A stretch of DNA of 64,000 nt from Biomphalaria glabrata (lineage: Eukaryota > Mollusca > Gastropoda > Planorbidae): positions 28,404,723 to 28,468,722 of the forward strand of contig NC_074725.1 in assembly GCF_947242115.1 (NCBI RefSeq). The letters are read 5' to 3'. Both the position numbers and the translations under genes were made by a program. Shown piece by piece: positions 24,001 to 34,918 of this stretch (position 1 is its first letter; the number at the start of each line of letters is the position of its first letter). The notes under the pieces are model-generated. The model saw nothing but the letters and a program-made list of their open reading frames with translations, made no database searches and was not told where the DNA came from.

Positions 24001-27000
24001 TTGACTTTTTTTGTTTGTTCGTTTACAAAATAGTTGTGAAGTCTTTTGTTTTTAGCAGGCTAGAGACCAGCAGCTTTACAGAAAATATTCTTTTTGATAT
24101 TATAAGAAAATGTAAACTCTTGGTTAGCAATTTTTTAACTCACCACAAAAAGTATCAAGTACCCAATCATAAGAGCTGGGAAGACTCAAGGAAATCTCTA
24201 AGCAACAAAACAAATTTCAAATCCTTTTTAGGGTTCAAATCTCCATTCAGCCTCAAAGAACTGCAACATATTCCATAGGGTTTATAAAAGTAAACTTCCC
24301 CTTTCAGACCTTGCGATCTATAGCGCAGATGATGAAAAAGTCATCTGTTTCTGTGTCCCACGATTAACTAGAATGTCATGTGGCCAGCACAACCAACTGC
24401 CTTATCTTTCCCCCAACAAAATTTCGGGCGACACAGTCTTCAAACCAGGGACTCGTGATTAAGAAGCCAAATGCTTTAACACTCAGCCACAGAGACTCTT
24501 AATGGAATGTGGTGACCAAGTAGTTAAGTATTTGAACCAAGAATCAAGTTTTAATTCCAATAGAGGATATTAGCTCCCCCTTAAGTTCAAACTGCTCTAG
24601 TGGGTACTAAATATGTTTTCCACCTACTTGTTTAACATCTTGAGATTGTTGAAGATGTCCTGCTTAGAGATGCCAGCATTCAGACACATTTGGACTTTGT
24701 ACTTCAGCTTAGTTGCATTCAAGTTCCACAGACTCCAACATGCCTTGGTACAAAGATAGAAAATTGACATATAACAAAACACACCTTGTTCTTTTGCTCT
24801 TTCTTGATAAGTAATGCATCAGTCATATCAGTCCATCACGAATAATTTTCATCATAGGATTGTTCCTCTGGAGATTAGTCTTCCAATAAGTGCTTAGGTA
24901 AGGGTGTTACATAAACCAAGGTACTGTTCATAAGTACAGTAGACCAAATACAGTCATTATAGAACAGTAAAGTAACACAGCTCTCTATGTATGTTTCCCC
25001 ACAGTATTAAGCCTATCCGGCCCTGGATTACAACACAAGCAAGCAACCAGTCATGTGTTGTTTACGGTTCACTATTGTGAAAAGCCATGTAGCGTCTCAT
25101 GTTATAATTAATATTAGTAATATAATTATAAATATAAATATTTGTATACATTTAGGGATTTTTCATGTAAAAAAAAATCCATAAAATAAATATATATTAT
25201 CCATCGAATTGAATTTTGAAGATCCTCCCCCCCCCCCCCCCCCCAAAAAAAGATTTGCAAACAATTTTTAACATAATTTTTTTATAGAAACAAATTTGAA
25301 ATATTAAAGCTAATCACTGAACAGGATTCTAAAAAAAAAAGCATGGAGTCTAAATTAAGAAATACCCTACTTTTCTAACAAAGATTTCAAAGCTACTTTG
25401 TTTTAATCGGCTTGCTATTGAGTTCATTGAGTTCAGTTATTTAGTGAGCATAACCATATTAAAAACAAACAACAACCTGTAAATCTAATAACTTCACATC
25501 CAAGAGATCTGCAATTTCTTTCATAGTGAAATCTATAGCCAACTGCTCTTTGAATGCCTTGGTAGTTTTGGACAAAAACAGATTCACAGGAAATGAAGAC
25601 ACTATGGTTGGTAGCTTGATACTCTTGTACAAGTCAACCTGTCAGAAAAACAAATGCCACTTCTCAAGAGGGAGAAATATTTTTTAAATGTCTCCTTTTG
25701 GTTAAAAAAAAAAAGTTCAGAAAAAAAAACAACTATTTCTAGACAACTATGCAACTTACTAGTTTACAATACATCCTACCCTTTTTTTTATTACTAGTAC
25801 ATATCCTGGACCATAATATAAATATATTACTTCATACTTAAATACTGGCCTAATAAGGAATTTGGTACATAAATATTAGCCTAATATATTAGTATACAAT
25901 ATTTCTTTTACATATTTAAGCAGGTAATATATACCAGCCTTGAATAATATCAGTCTGTAATAACAATAAGCTTCTAGAACACACTGGCTTATATTAAAAT
26001 AACTTTTAAATAATACCAGTTTGTAATAACAATAAGCTTCTAAAACAGACTGGCTTATATAAATATAACTTTTGAATAATACCTAACTTTTGAATAATAC
26101 CAGTCTGTAATAACAATAAGTTTCTAGAACACACTGGCTTATATTAAAATAACTTTTAAATAATACCAGTCTGTAATAACAATAAGCTTCTAGAACAGAC
26201 TGGCCTATATAATAATAACTTCAACATACACTTTTATATTTTACTGAGCAGGCCATAGAAAGAACAAAGCAAACCTTTTCATAAAAAAATTCATAGCCTT
26301 TGAAAAGTTCAAGATTGTTCAGAAGATCTTTAGGCGTAGCACCGACAGATATTAATTTTTTAGCCTGAAAAAGAAAAGGGGAGAAAAGTCTCTCTAAGGC
26401 AAACAGGTAGTTAATCGACAGCATTAATTAATTACAGCAAATTCCAGTTAATATCAAGATGTGATCATTTTTATCCAAATAACTGGCTAGTTTAAGCCAG
26501 TAGGCAGTATCATGTGGTACAGAGGTGCGACTGCTGTTGCTGGAACTATGATTGCTGATGTGGAAATTAAGCATCAAAACACTATCATAATTTGAATGTC
26601 TTTATTGTCCAATTTTTGTTGATTTAATGCTGAATTACATTATTTTCCTGCACATGTGCATTAGGCATAAATCACATAGAACCAGAGTGAATATATAAAT
26701 ATCTTAAGTATAATAAATTATAAATAAAATAAATAATGGCTTTTATATAGCATTACTTTCATGCTTATAAGCTTGCTCAGAGTGCTATGGTCCAATCTCA
26801 TTTGTGGACCAGTGGGGGAGGGGGTATCTGGGAGAAGGTTTTTCCATGCTGCCTTTAGGTGTTCAGTAAACACAACTCTGCTCGAGTTGGGTTGTTGAAC
26901 CTCGAGCCCCCTTCATAGGTAGCCATGCCAAGTTCAAGCGTACTAAGTCTCTCAACCACACTTCCCCCTGAAACATCCAGATCTGAGCTTTTAAAGTTAA

Positions 27001-29512
27001 ATGGACATTTGCACAAAGATCCCGATCTGTGAACTAAAAGTTATTTCTATGTCATCGGATCTAGAGACCAATGTTGACACAGAAATGTAAACAGGATTTA
27101 TAATTTAGCTTCTAGTAGCTTAGAGTTTCTACACAGAAGAGTAAATAATGATGTAAAGGGAGATTATCCCAAATTTGAAAAAAAAATGTATTTAGGTTCC
27201 GCTACTAGAACGTTTATTATTAAATAAAAATATAAATAGAGATGATGAGCTTGTATCAAGGTCCAAAATCAGTCCATAATATAAAGTATACTTATATACA
27301 TATAGTGTTTGTTTTTATCTTTTCATGATTTCTCATTGAAAGACTAAATCATTATGTCTAGTTAAGAGGAATTCTGAATTTCTTCATGCATATTTTGGGT
27401 GTTATTGTATAAATTCTGAGCTCATATTATGGACAATTGTAAAACAAATTTTCTCACATATAATTAAGATTATTATTATTATTAAACACAAGATTTCCAG
27501 AAAACAATAGGATACTGGGTCATCAAATTTAACTTTTTCACGGTATAGAAGCATTCAATACCCAAAACGATTGTTAACCATTAAATTAATATGATATCAC
27601 AGGATTAAAAATAGAAACAGGTGTAGGAAACCGAAAGAAACTCCTGCCAACTGACACACACAAAAAATAAAGCATCTATGTATCCCTTGCCCCAACAAGA
27701 AAACCTTTTACTTTGAGAAAGTTTGAAAGTCCATATATCTGAGACTAACTAATTTTAGGCATATGACCTTTAGCTTATCAATGGCTGATCCCTTCAAAAA
27801 GTGCGATGGATCATTGCAGACAGTGCAGAAAAATTCTGCTATCCCCATAAAGCAGCACTTCATAGCTACCCTTCGTACTGTAGTATTTTTTCATACTCAA
27901 ATTTCATTACCTTGTTTAAAATGGTGTGGATGTCATCGTAAATACCAAAGGATGCCAACGACTCCAGCAGACCGTTGATATCCAGATCAGGCGTTTGGAG
28001 TACTTGACATAGCTCTATGTAAGATTGGACTTGTTTAAAACAAAGCAGTTTTCGCTTGCCAGACTTCAGGATATGTGAGTTGGGATCACTGGTACCTACG
28101 CATACAAGTTAGAAGAATAAAGTAATAAAGAATCATAAACTTATAGCTCAGTCAACATAATTAGTTAAATTACAAAAGATAAAATCCAAAGAAAAAAATC
28201 ACCGAGGCTTAAAAGTTTGAGAAAAATTGGCAGATGGAAATATCTTTAAATGTTTGGATTTCAACTTACCGGTAATAGTAAAAATCTTCAAATGAATCTG
28301 GTGCCTGAACAGTAAAGTGCTTTAATAGCTGAGGAGAAATGGGGGGGGGGGGGTGCTTGAGCTCAAATTTTAGTGGGGATAGTTATTTGTAATTCAGGAT
28401 TTAAGGACTTTTGAGTTCACTTTTTTTAAGTTTTCTGATGCTTAGATGTGGATGTTCAATGTCCTGACCTCACCACTTCCCCATTGACTATTTATCAAAG
28501 AAACGAGCAAATTATCGGCGGTGGTCTCGATGTCTTATGGACTTCTAGAAATCAATGACCTCTATGACTTAATGCCCTAAGAGCCGATAAATTCGAATAT
28601 GAAACTTTACTTTTGTTTCACTATTTATTCTACAAAAGAAAGTATTCACTAACCTTTACAACTCAGCTCCAAATGAACTCTACTAATAAAAAACAAATTG
28701 AAGACACGGACAATGCCATATTCCTTCAATTTGACTAAGCAGTCCAATATTTCATTGTTTGACATATTCTGAATGTCAGGATAATATTCTAATTGATCTG
28801 TGGGTATATTCAGAGATTCCAGAAAATTTTTTACAGATTCAAAGTTGGCCTCTCTTTGTTTCTCCACAATGAGTGTCTTTATAAGAGGATAGAGTATTTT
28901 TTTATCCTGACTGGATTCTCTCGGAGTTGGGGCAGGTTTTTTTCTAGGCTTGATCTTCACATTGCTGGGATGCAACAGATTTTTCGACATTTTATCTAAA
29001 GATTTGGGGAAACTTTGAAGAAAATTCTCATTGGCTTGTAGAATTTCAGCACGATAAGCTTCAATGTCAATATCTTTTGTTTGCGGTGCATTTTCAAGTG
29101 CAGGCTGTGTGGCCACGTTAAAATTGTTTGGGTCGAAAAAAGGAAAGGATTTGCTCTGAGTAGTTTGAACATCCTGCACCGGAACAGAGCCATAAGGTCT
29201 GAATAAGCTGTACTCCAAAAGCTCTACTTTGCTTTGACCATTATCTTGATGTTGGTCTGATTGATTTTCAGGTAATTCCCCATTCTTGTTGCTTTTTTTA
29301 CCCTGCTGCCAGATCAATGTAAACAACCTTTTGAAAATGCTAAAATTGTACGTAGATAAAATGAAACGGCGATGCACTAATAGGTTTGTAGCAAAGTGAT
29401 GGTTCTGAAACTCTCTAGATGACCCAGACAACAGGCTCTTGGTATCGGCAGGTAACTTCAACAGCCACTGTTTAGACTGTGTGTCAATTTTTCTCCTAAA
29501 GATAGCAGCCAT
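21045..29512 (-). CDS. mTERF-family mitochondrial transcription/translation factor (complete, 7 exons)
   Basis: Exons on the minus strand, in order: 29512-28654, 28095-27911, 26364-26275, 25638-25477, 24743-24628, 23616-23459, 21565-21045. Phases agree throughout and give 696 residues. The start is the first ATG after an in-frame TAG six bases upstream. The N-terminus (FRRK, VHRRFILS, few acidic residues) looks like a mitochondrial targeting peptide. From about residue 220 on, helical units of mTERF type recur: FLESLNIPTDQLEYYPDI, KLISVGATPKDLLNNLELF, QMCLNAGISKQDIFNNLKM, and FLLSAGFTRDQLATCPIIL at about 597-615. Family members bind mitochondrial DNA or rRNA through a solenoid of such repeats. 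The protein is far longer than typical animal mTERFs (about 400 residues), mostly through its first 200 residues. Orthology within the family (MTERF1/2-like or insect mTerf5-like) is not decided. Upstream of the ATG the sequence also reads as a splice acceptor, so a 5' non-coding exon is possible. Confidence 0.8.
22441..22693 (+). mobile_element. tRNA-derived SINE, family 3 (best copy)
   Basis: Head GTGGTCGAGAGGCCTAGTGC with box B GAGGTTCGACACC, then GAGCACCTAAAGGCAGAACG, an internal poly-C run of about 17 bases near 22589, GCATGAAAGTAGCGCTATAT and an (ATA)n tail. In the last mTERF intron, antisense to that gene. Confidence 0.85.
23110..23280 (-). mobile_element. tRNA-derived SINE, family 2
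   Basis: Minus-strand head GGCTGCCTGGTTGTGCGGTA, then an A/B-box-like region, body GGAGGTTTGGACTAGGAAGT and AACTCTGAAG, end AAAACAAAACATTTTAAA. In the last mTERF intron. Confidence 0.7.
23285..23425 (-). mobile_element. tRNA-derived SINE, family 3, decayed piece
   Basis: Contains the block TTTTAGGTGCTCAGCATACA followed by ACAACTCAACTCAAGTAAAG, related to the family 3 body and head; the rest is poorly kept. Confidence 0.5.
23750..23882. repeat. about 47-bp tandem repeat, 3 copies
   Basis: Unit around TTAACTGTACATTTGTGTCC and CCAGATAAGTACATAACT, three diverged copies in the mTERF intron between exons 24743-24628 and 23616-23459. Confidence 0.75.
24289..24500 (-). mobile_element. tRNA-derived SINE, family 1, shortened
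   Basis: Reverse copy: TTCCCCTTTCAGACCTTGCG, CATGTGGCCAGCACAACC, head CTTTAACACTCAGCCACAGA. In an mTERF intron in the sense orientation. Confidence 0.75.
25943..26215. repeat. 66-bp minisatellite, 4 copies
   Basis: Unit contains CAGTCTGTAATAACAATAAG and CACTGGCTTATATTAAAATA; copies start near 25951, 26017, 26101 and 26167, with an 18-base insertion before the third. In the mTERF intron between exons 26364-26275 and 25638-25477. Confidence 0.85.
26725..26968 (-). mobile_element. tRNA-derived SINE, family 3
   Basis: Reverse copy with GCTTTTATATAGCATTACTT, a GGGGGAGGGGG tract, GCTGCCTTTAGGTGTTCAGT and the head GGTAGCCATGCCAAGTTCAA. In an mTERF intron. Confidence 0.8.
27360..27485 (+). mobile_element. 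non-LTR 3' end with (ATT)n tail, decayed
   Basis: Related to 1725-1921: ATTGTAAAACAAATTTTCTC and then AATTAAGATTATTATTATTA. Confidence 0.45.
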
Positions 29513-29755
29513 GATCTACAAAGTGAGAAGAAAAATCCTTAAGAAAAGACTGGAAGAAAAAAAAAAAAAAGATTCAAGCTTTTAACCACATTTCAAGAAG
29601 TGTTAGTGGTAATAATATTGATTTTAAAACCTGAATAATCTTTCTTTCACAATGTTCTAAAATAGTATAAATTGGATTCTACCTAAATCTAGATTATCTA
29701 AGACTAACTCAAAATATAGAGATGTTATAATAAATGAATAGTTTATTGATCATGG

Positions 29756-30005
29756 AATCCCCATATTTATGAAATTATTAAAAAATCATACAAAGCATTA
29801 GGGTTTATTAAAAGAAATTTCTACAAATCAAATGAGAACACGAAACTAAAATGTTATTTAATCTTGATTAGGCCAATTATAGAATATAATCCATCCTCTG
29901 TTTGGGACAACTCAAGAAGACATTAAGAAACTACAACAGACACAAAACAGAGTAGTGAGATTAATAAAAAAAAAATATTCACATTTTATTAGAATAAAAC
30001 CTTTA
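29756..30005 (+). mobile_element. LINE (CR1/Jockey-like) RT thumb fragment, plus-strand copy
   Basis: Translates in pieces to blocks such as KALGFIKRNFY, IRPIIEYNPSSVWDN and QTQNRVVRLI, the late RT region of CR1/Jockey-type LINEs, with several frame breaks. It pairs as an inverted repeat with 30440-30660. Confidence 0.65.
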
Positions 30006-30039
30006 GTAAAATCATTATAGGTTAGAAACCCTACAGGAC

Positions 30040-30690
30040 ATCTTATCTTATATAATACAGACGTTACTTCAAAAAAGAAGATGATTATGTCCTACGAGTC
30101 ATGCATTTAGTCATGCATATTAACCAATGACTTAAATTCCGCCAAGTCACTGGTTTTCCTGGCTAGCTCAGGCAACCCATTCCATGCTCTAATAGCACTA
30201 GGGAAGAAGGAGTATTTGTACAAATTTGTCCTAGCATAGGGGACGAGGAATGTGCCTTAATCTTTGTGTCTTGCAGAGTATTTTATTAAATTTTGTTTTT
30301 GTATTTGAAGATTATGGTTCAGTGTTTTATGTATAATTGCTACTTTACTTTTGAGTCATCTGTCCTGAAGGCTTTCTAAATTTAGTGATTTTACTAAAGG
30401 TGTTACTCTACTCAAATGTGAATATTCGTTTGTTATGAATCTCACTGCTCTATTTTGTGTCTGTTCCAGTTTCTTAATGTTTTCTAAGTTGATTTGTCCC
30501 AAACGGAGGATGCATATTCTATTATTGGACTAACCAAGGTTAAATAACATTTTAGTTTTATGTTCTTATTTGATTTATAGAAATTTCTTTTAGTAAACCC
30601 TAATGCTTTGTTTCATCAATATGTGGATTCCATGACAGTTTTTCATTTATTATAACACCTGGGTATTTTGCATTTTAGTCTGTGTTACAG
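30040..30690 (-). mobile_element. LINE (CR1/Jockey-like) 3' end, minus-strand copy
   Basis: Minus-strand blocks: EQTQNRAVRFITNEYSHLSR, VTPLVKSLNLESLQDR, GTFLVPYARTNLYKYSFFPS, AIRAWNGLPELARKTSDLAE, then SLVNMHD near the 3' end at the left. This is the longest copy of the family here and is decayed by a few frame breaks. Confidence 0.75.
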
Positions 30691-30736
30691 GTTTGCCATG
30701 GATAAGATACGTGGAATTAATTTGTTACTATATAGT

Positions 30737-30870
30737 CAGATCTGACAATCTAAGACTAAGAGTGACTAAGACTAAGACTGCTTTAATTTATCGATCCTTG
30801 CCTTATGGAAATTTGTTGTGATAACAAGGACTCTTATCTCACATATAAAAACAACGCAACAGAAGAGAAA
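30737..30870. repeat. short interspersed repeat with (AAGACT)n end
   Basis: GACTAAGACTAAGACTGCTT followed by TGTTGTGATAACAAGGACTC. The same sequence recurs at 58915-59010. Confidence 0.6.
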
Positions 30871-31662
30871 CATTTGTATTTACATAAATTTAAAATAGAA
30901 CAGACATGAGTCGATGGGATGGCATATCATGACATATTATAAGTCATATTGATCTATATTCTATATATGATAACAATCATAATTCATTAATTGACATAAT
31001 TTAATATAATCATAACATTTAAATTTAAACATATTTATAAAATTTGTATTATAAAATAATAATATTAATAATATAATTATAATACTTTTATAGTAGAGAT
31101 CTAATAATTCTAATTATAGAAAAATATATTATATATTTATAATGAACTATAGAAGTATTATGTATAGATCTAATTTATTTAATTTATTAGATCTAGTTAA
31201 ATTAATATATATAATTATATAGATCTAATATAATACATACTAGATCTATAACTATAATAAATAATAATAGTTAAATAGTATAATAATTATTATAATAAAA
31301 TATAAAAATATAAAATAAATAATACTTTTCTAGTCTAATTCTAGACCTGAGTAGACCTTTGCCTTATAAAGTATTTATAAATATGATAATATTATTATAG
31401 ACTTATTAGAATTATCCATTAAATTTGGACCCGCAATTCGTAAAGCCGGACCTGTCTACATTTTTAGATTAAGAAATTTACTAGATCTAGATCTAGACTG
31501 GAATAAAGCTCACCGCATATTCGACATTGCATACAAATCAGACAAATGTGTCTTGAATTTCCATTAGTTCTTAAAAAAAAAAAACAATTGTAGTAGCCTC
31601 CCTTGGGTGCAATCTTCAATATAATTGTTCACATTAATTAAGTTTCATTTGAGTTATACACC

Positions 31663-31906
31663 ATGGCTAGTAGCTCCTTAAATTCATATTTACACTCGGT
31701 AAGATAGATCTAGAATCTAGATCTAATCATCTAATCTAAGTCTTGAGATAAGACTTAGTACATTATTATCTTTGATGCTTTTTTTCAATAGATAGATTTT
31801 TTTCTCAAGCTGGTTCCCTAATGCTTTTATATATTTTATATATTATATATATATATATATTTTATATATTATATATATAATATATTTATATAATATATAT
31901 ATATAT

Positions 31907-31992
<86 letters not shown>

Positions 31993-34873
31993 TATACTAT
32001 AAAGTAGAATGTGAGGTGTATGTATGTTACTTATAGACATCAAAACCGCTTGACCAATCTTGATAAAACTTGGCAGGAATGTTTCTTGGGTACCAACTTA
32101 GACCTTAGTGTATGTATCGTAGCCCTGAAAATTACTTAAGACCCTAAAAAAAAAAAATAAAGTTGTCCGACTCTATTACAGCTATAGTATTTTTTGGATC
32201 TAGGCCATGTCTACAATGTTGACATGAGAAAAGATCGAAAGGATTTAGACCTAGATCTAATTTTAAGAAATACACTTTGTGCATATATAGTTTTTTACTT
32301 TGACACATGAAAATACAAAAGAAGATCCTTTGATTTCATTATATAATAAAATTAACCTTCAATTTTGTGTTTCATTCTTCTTCTTCTTCATCGTTCTCAT
32401 TGTTATGTTGGAGTGTTCATATGACTAGACCAATACATGAGATGAACTGCGCAGTGGTTTCCAAATCAGGGAGCTCTCCATATAGTTTTCTTTCTATTGG
32501 GGTGATTTGGGGCCAATGTCTTATACGTGCCTCTTGGTAGAGAGAGCAGTTTTGGAGGACGTGGTCGGCATTTTCTGGTGATACTCCACATGGGCAGATT
32601 TCTCTGGTTCCAATTTTGAGCTTCCGGAACATGTGTTGTCGCATTCTGTTGTGTCCGGTCCTGAGTCGAAAGATTAGGCGTTGGTCTTGTCGGGATAGCT
32701 TATAGTAAGCATCATCTTTCTTGTGATTTGGATGGGAGCTCGTCCATTTCTCATTTATTTTATCTACAATTAATTTCTTTATTTCTTCTGGATAGAGTGC
32801 AGAGTTTACTTGTGAGTTTGTTCTCCCACTCTTGGCAAGTGTGTCAGCCTTCTCATTTCCTGCTAGTTGTATGTGAGCTGGAATCCATTGAATAACAGTT
32901 TTTTTGCTGTTGTGGTTGAGCTTTGTGAGTGCTGTTCTGAGGTTTTTAATATAAGGGGAATCAGAGTTTTGCAGGCTTTGGAGGGTTGTTTTTGCGTCTG
33001 TTAGAAAGACAATCTGACTGTGAGGGGAACTTGGATGATTTGCTAGCATGGTAGCAGCTAGTGCTAGTGCTTCCCTTTCTGCTCTGTGACTGTCAGAGAG
33101 CTCTCCAGTTGCAAAGGATTTTTCTAGTTTTCCTCCATCTGGCCATTCGATAAGTATTCCAGCTCCTCCATTTGTGGTGGCTTTATGGGATGAGCCATCC
33201 GTGTAAACTCTGATCCACTGATTGCTAGGGTAATTGGTATGTAGAAAACAGTTCACTATTTCCTTGAGCTCTGTTGGTCTGTAATCAGATTTTCTTTTTA
33301 TGTTTTCAATATGGTCCCTTATAGTAGGAAGAGGGCTTTCGTCCCAGGGTGGAGATTCATTATAGTGTATCGAGGATTCCAGAGTAATTTTTTCAAGTTG
33401 GTGTTTCTTTTTTAGGTTTAGAGATTCCTGTATGAAATTGGTCCTTTTGAGACGGTTTTTTGTGCCAGTTTTGTGGATTTTGGTTCTGAGTGGGTGCCTC
33501 TCCAAGGTTTCCAATTTTGTGAATTGGGAAAGGATTTTTATTTCTCTTCTTTCATCCAGAGAGATCAGGGCAGCGGTTTCCTCCATAGCTCTTATGGGTG
33601 TTGTTTTGATTGCTCCTGTCATTATCCTTAGACCAATATTTTGAACCTTGTCTATTTTTCTAAGGTTGGTTTGGGCTGCTGAGCCCCATGCTGTGGCACC
33701 ATATTCTAGTACAGGTCTTACATAACTGGTATAGGTCTTTTTCAGGATGTTGTGATTTGCTCCCCAATCTGTGCCAGCTAGTTTTTTCAAGAGGGATAGT
33801 CTCTGGATGCCTTTATTCTGTGTTTTATCTATTTGGTTTTTCCAGGTTAGTCTCGGGTCATAGGTGACTCCAAGATAAGTAGGGCTGTCATTTTTTTCTA
33901 AAGCTTCCTTATCTAATGTTAATTTTATTGTTTGTTGTTTTGTTGACAGTGAGAATATGGTATATGTTGTCTTTTTTGTGTTAATGGACATGCCCCAGTC
34001 TTTGGACCAATTATTGAGTTTATCAAGAGCATCTTGTAATCGAAATTTCGATGTTCCTACATATTCTTCTGTGCTAATTAAGGCAAGGTCATCTGCATAC
34101 ATGCTGCTCTTAACTTTTTTGGGTAGGTTTTGATTTAGATCGTTTATGAATATTAGGAAAAGTGTTGGGGATAGGACTCCTCCTTGGGGGACACCATTTT
34201 TTATACCCACTGTGTTTCAAAAGCATTTTTACATTAATTAGTTCCTTATATATGTAACTACAGATTTCCTGACGAACATTCTTTCATTAGACAATACCTT
34301 AATGAATCGCGTACTAAAAATTAATTCGTTTAATTGTTTACTTTATAATCCTATCCCTAGATTTAAAACTCTAATTCAACTCTAAGATGATAAAACTTCT
34401 GTTCGCACAGATAGTTTTATACTTTAACACATGAACATACTAATTATAGTCCATTAATTTCATATATATTGATCAAATAAACATTCAAATTTGGTTTTCT
34501 AAAGCATTATTTTTAAGAGACTACATTCGTTTACAAAAGCTGCGAAGCCGAGTTGAGATAGGCCTAGATCTATATTCATTCATGAATCGCGTACTAAAAA
34601 TTATTTCGTTTAATTGTTCACTTTATAATCCCATTCATTTAACAAAGCTATCGCTCTTTTCGTTTTTAATAGATATGAATGTATCGACTTCGGGTAAACC
34701 CATTTTCGCAAAACTAATTTTATTTTCGTAGCGAAAGAGAAATAACGTGAAAGGATCATTAGCTAAGTTTAACATACATCTAAATCCAATCCACTACATT
34801 AGTAAACACAAACTTAGACCCGCAGGCCGCGGGTAATGCCAGGCTAGTATATATATATATTTTATATATTATA

Positions 34874-34918
<45 letters not shown>

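Larger units (their letters stand above)
29513..31662. promoter_or_regulatory. divergent intergenic region between mTERF and PCID2 genes
   Basis: The 2.15 kb between the two start codons must hold both promoters. It is very AT-rich from about 30900 to 31450. LINE fragments fill 29756-30690 and a short repeat lies at 30737-30870. No TATA box or other motif stands out enough to place a start site. The two ATGs point apart, which would allow shared regulation; this is inference only. Confidence 0.4.

Noticed and set aside
23994-24278. A 94-codon plus-strand frame
   Set aside because: No recognisable domain, lies in an mTERF intron and runs into SINE sequence; likely chance.
32375-34210. An LTR-type retroelement, because RT and RNase H occur together
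   Set aside because: No terminal repeats, protease, integrase or gag-like part. The RT-RNase H order with a C-terminal zinc-binding motif, 5' truncation and (GAA)n tail is LINE-like.
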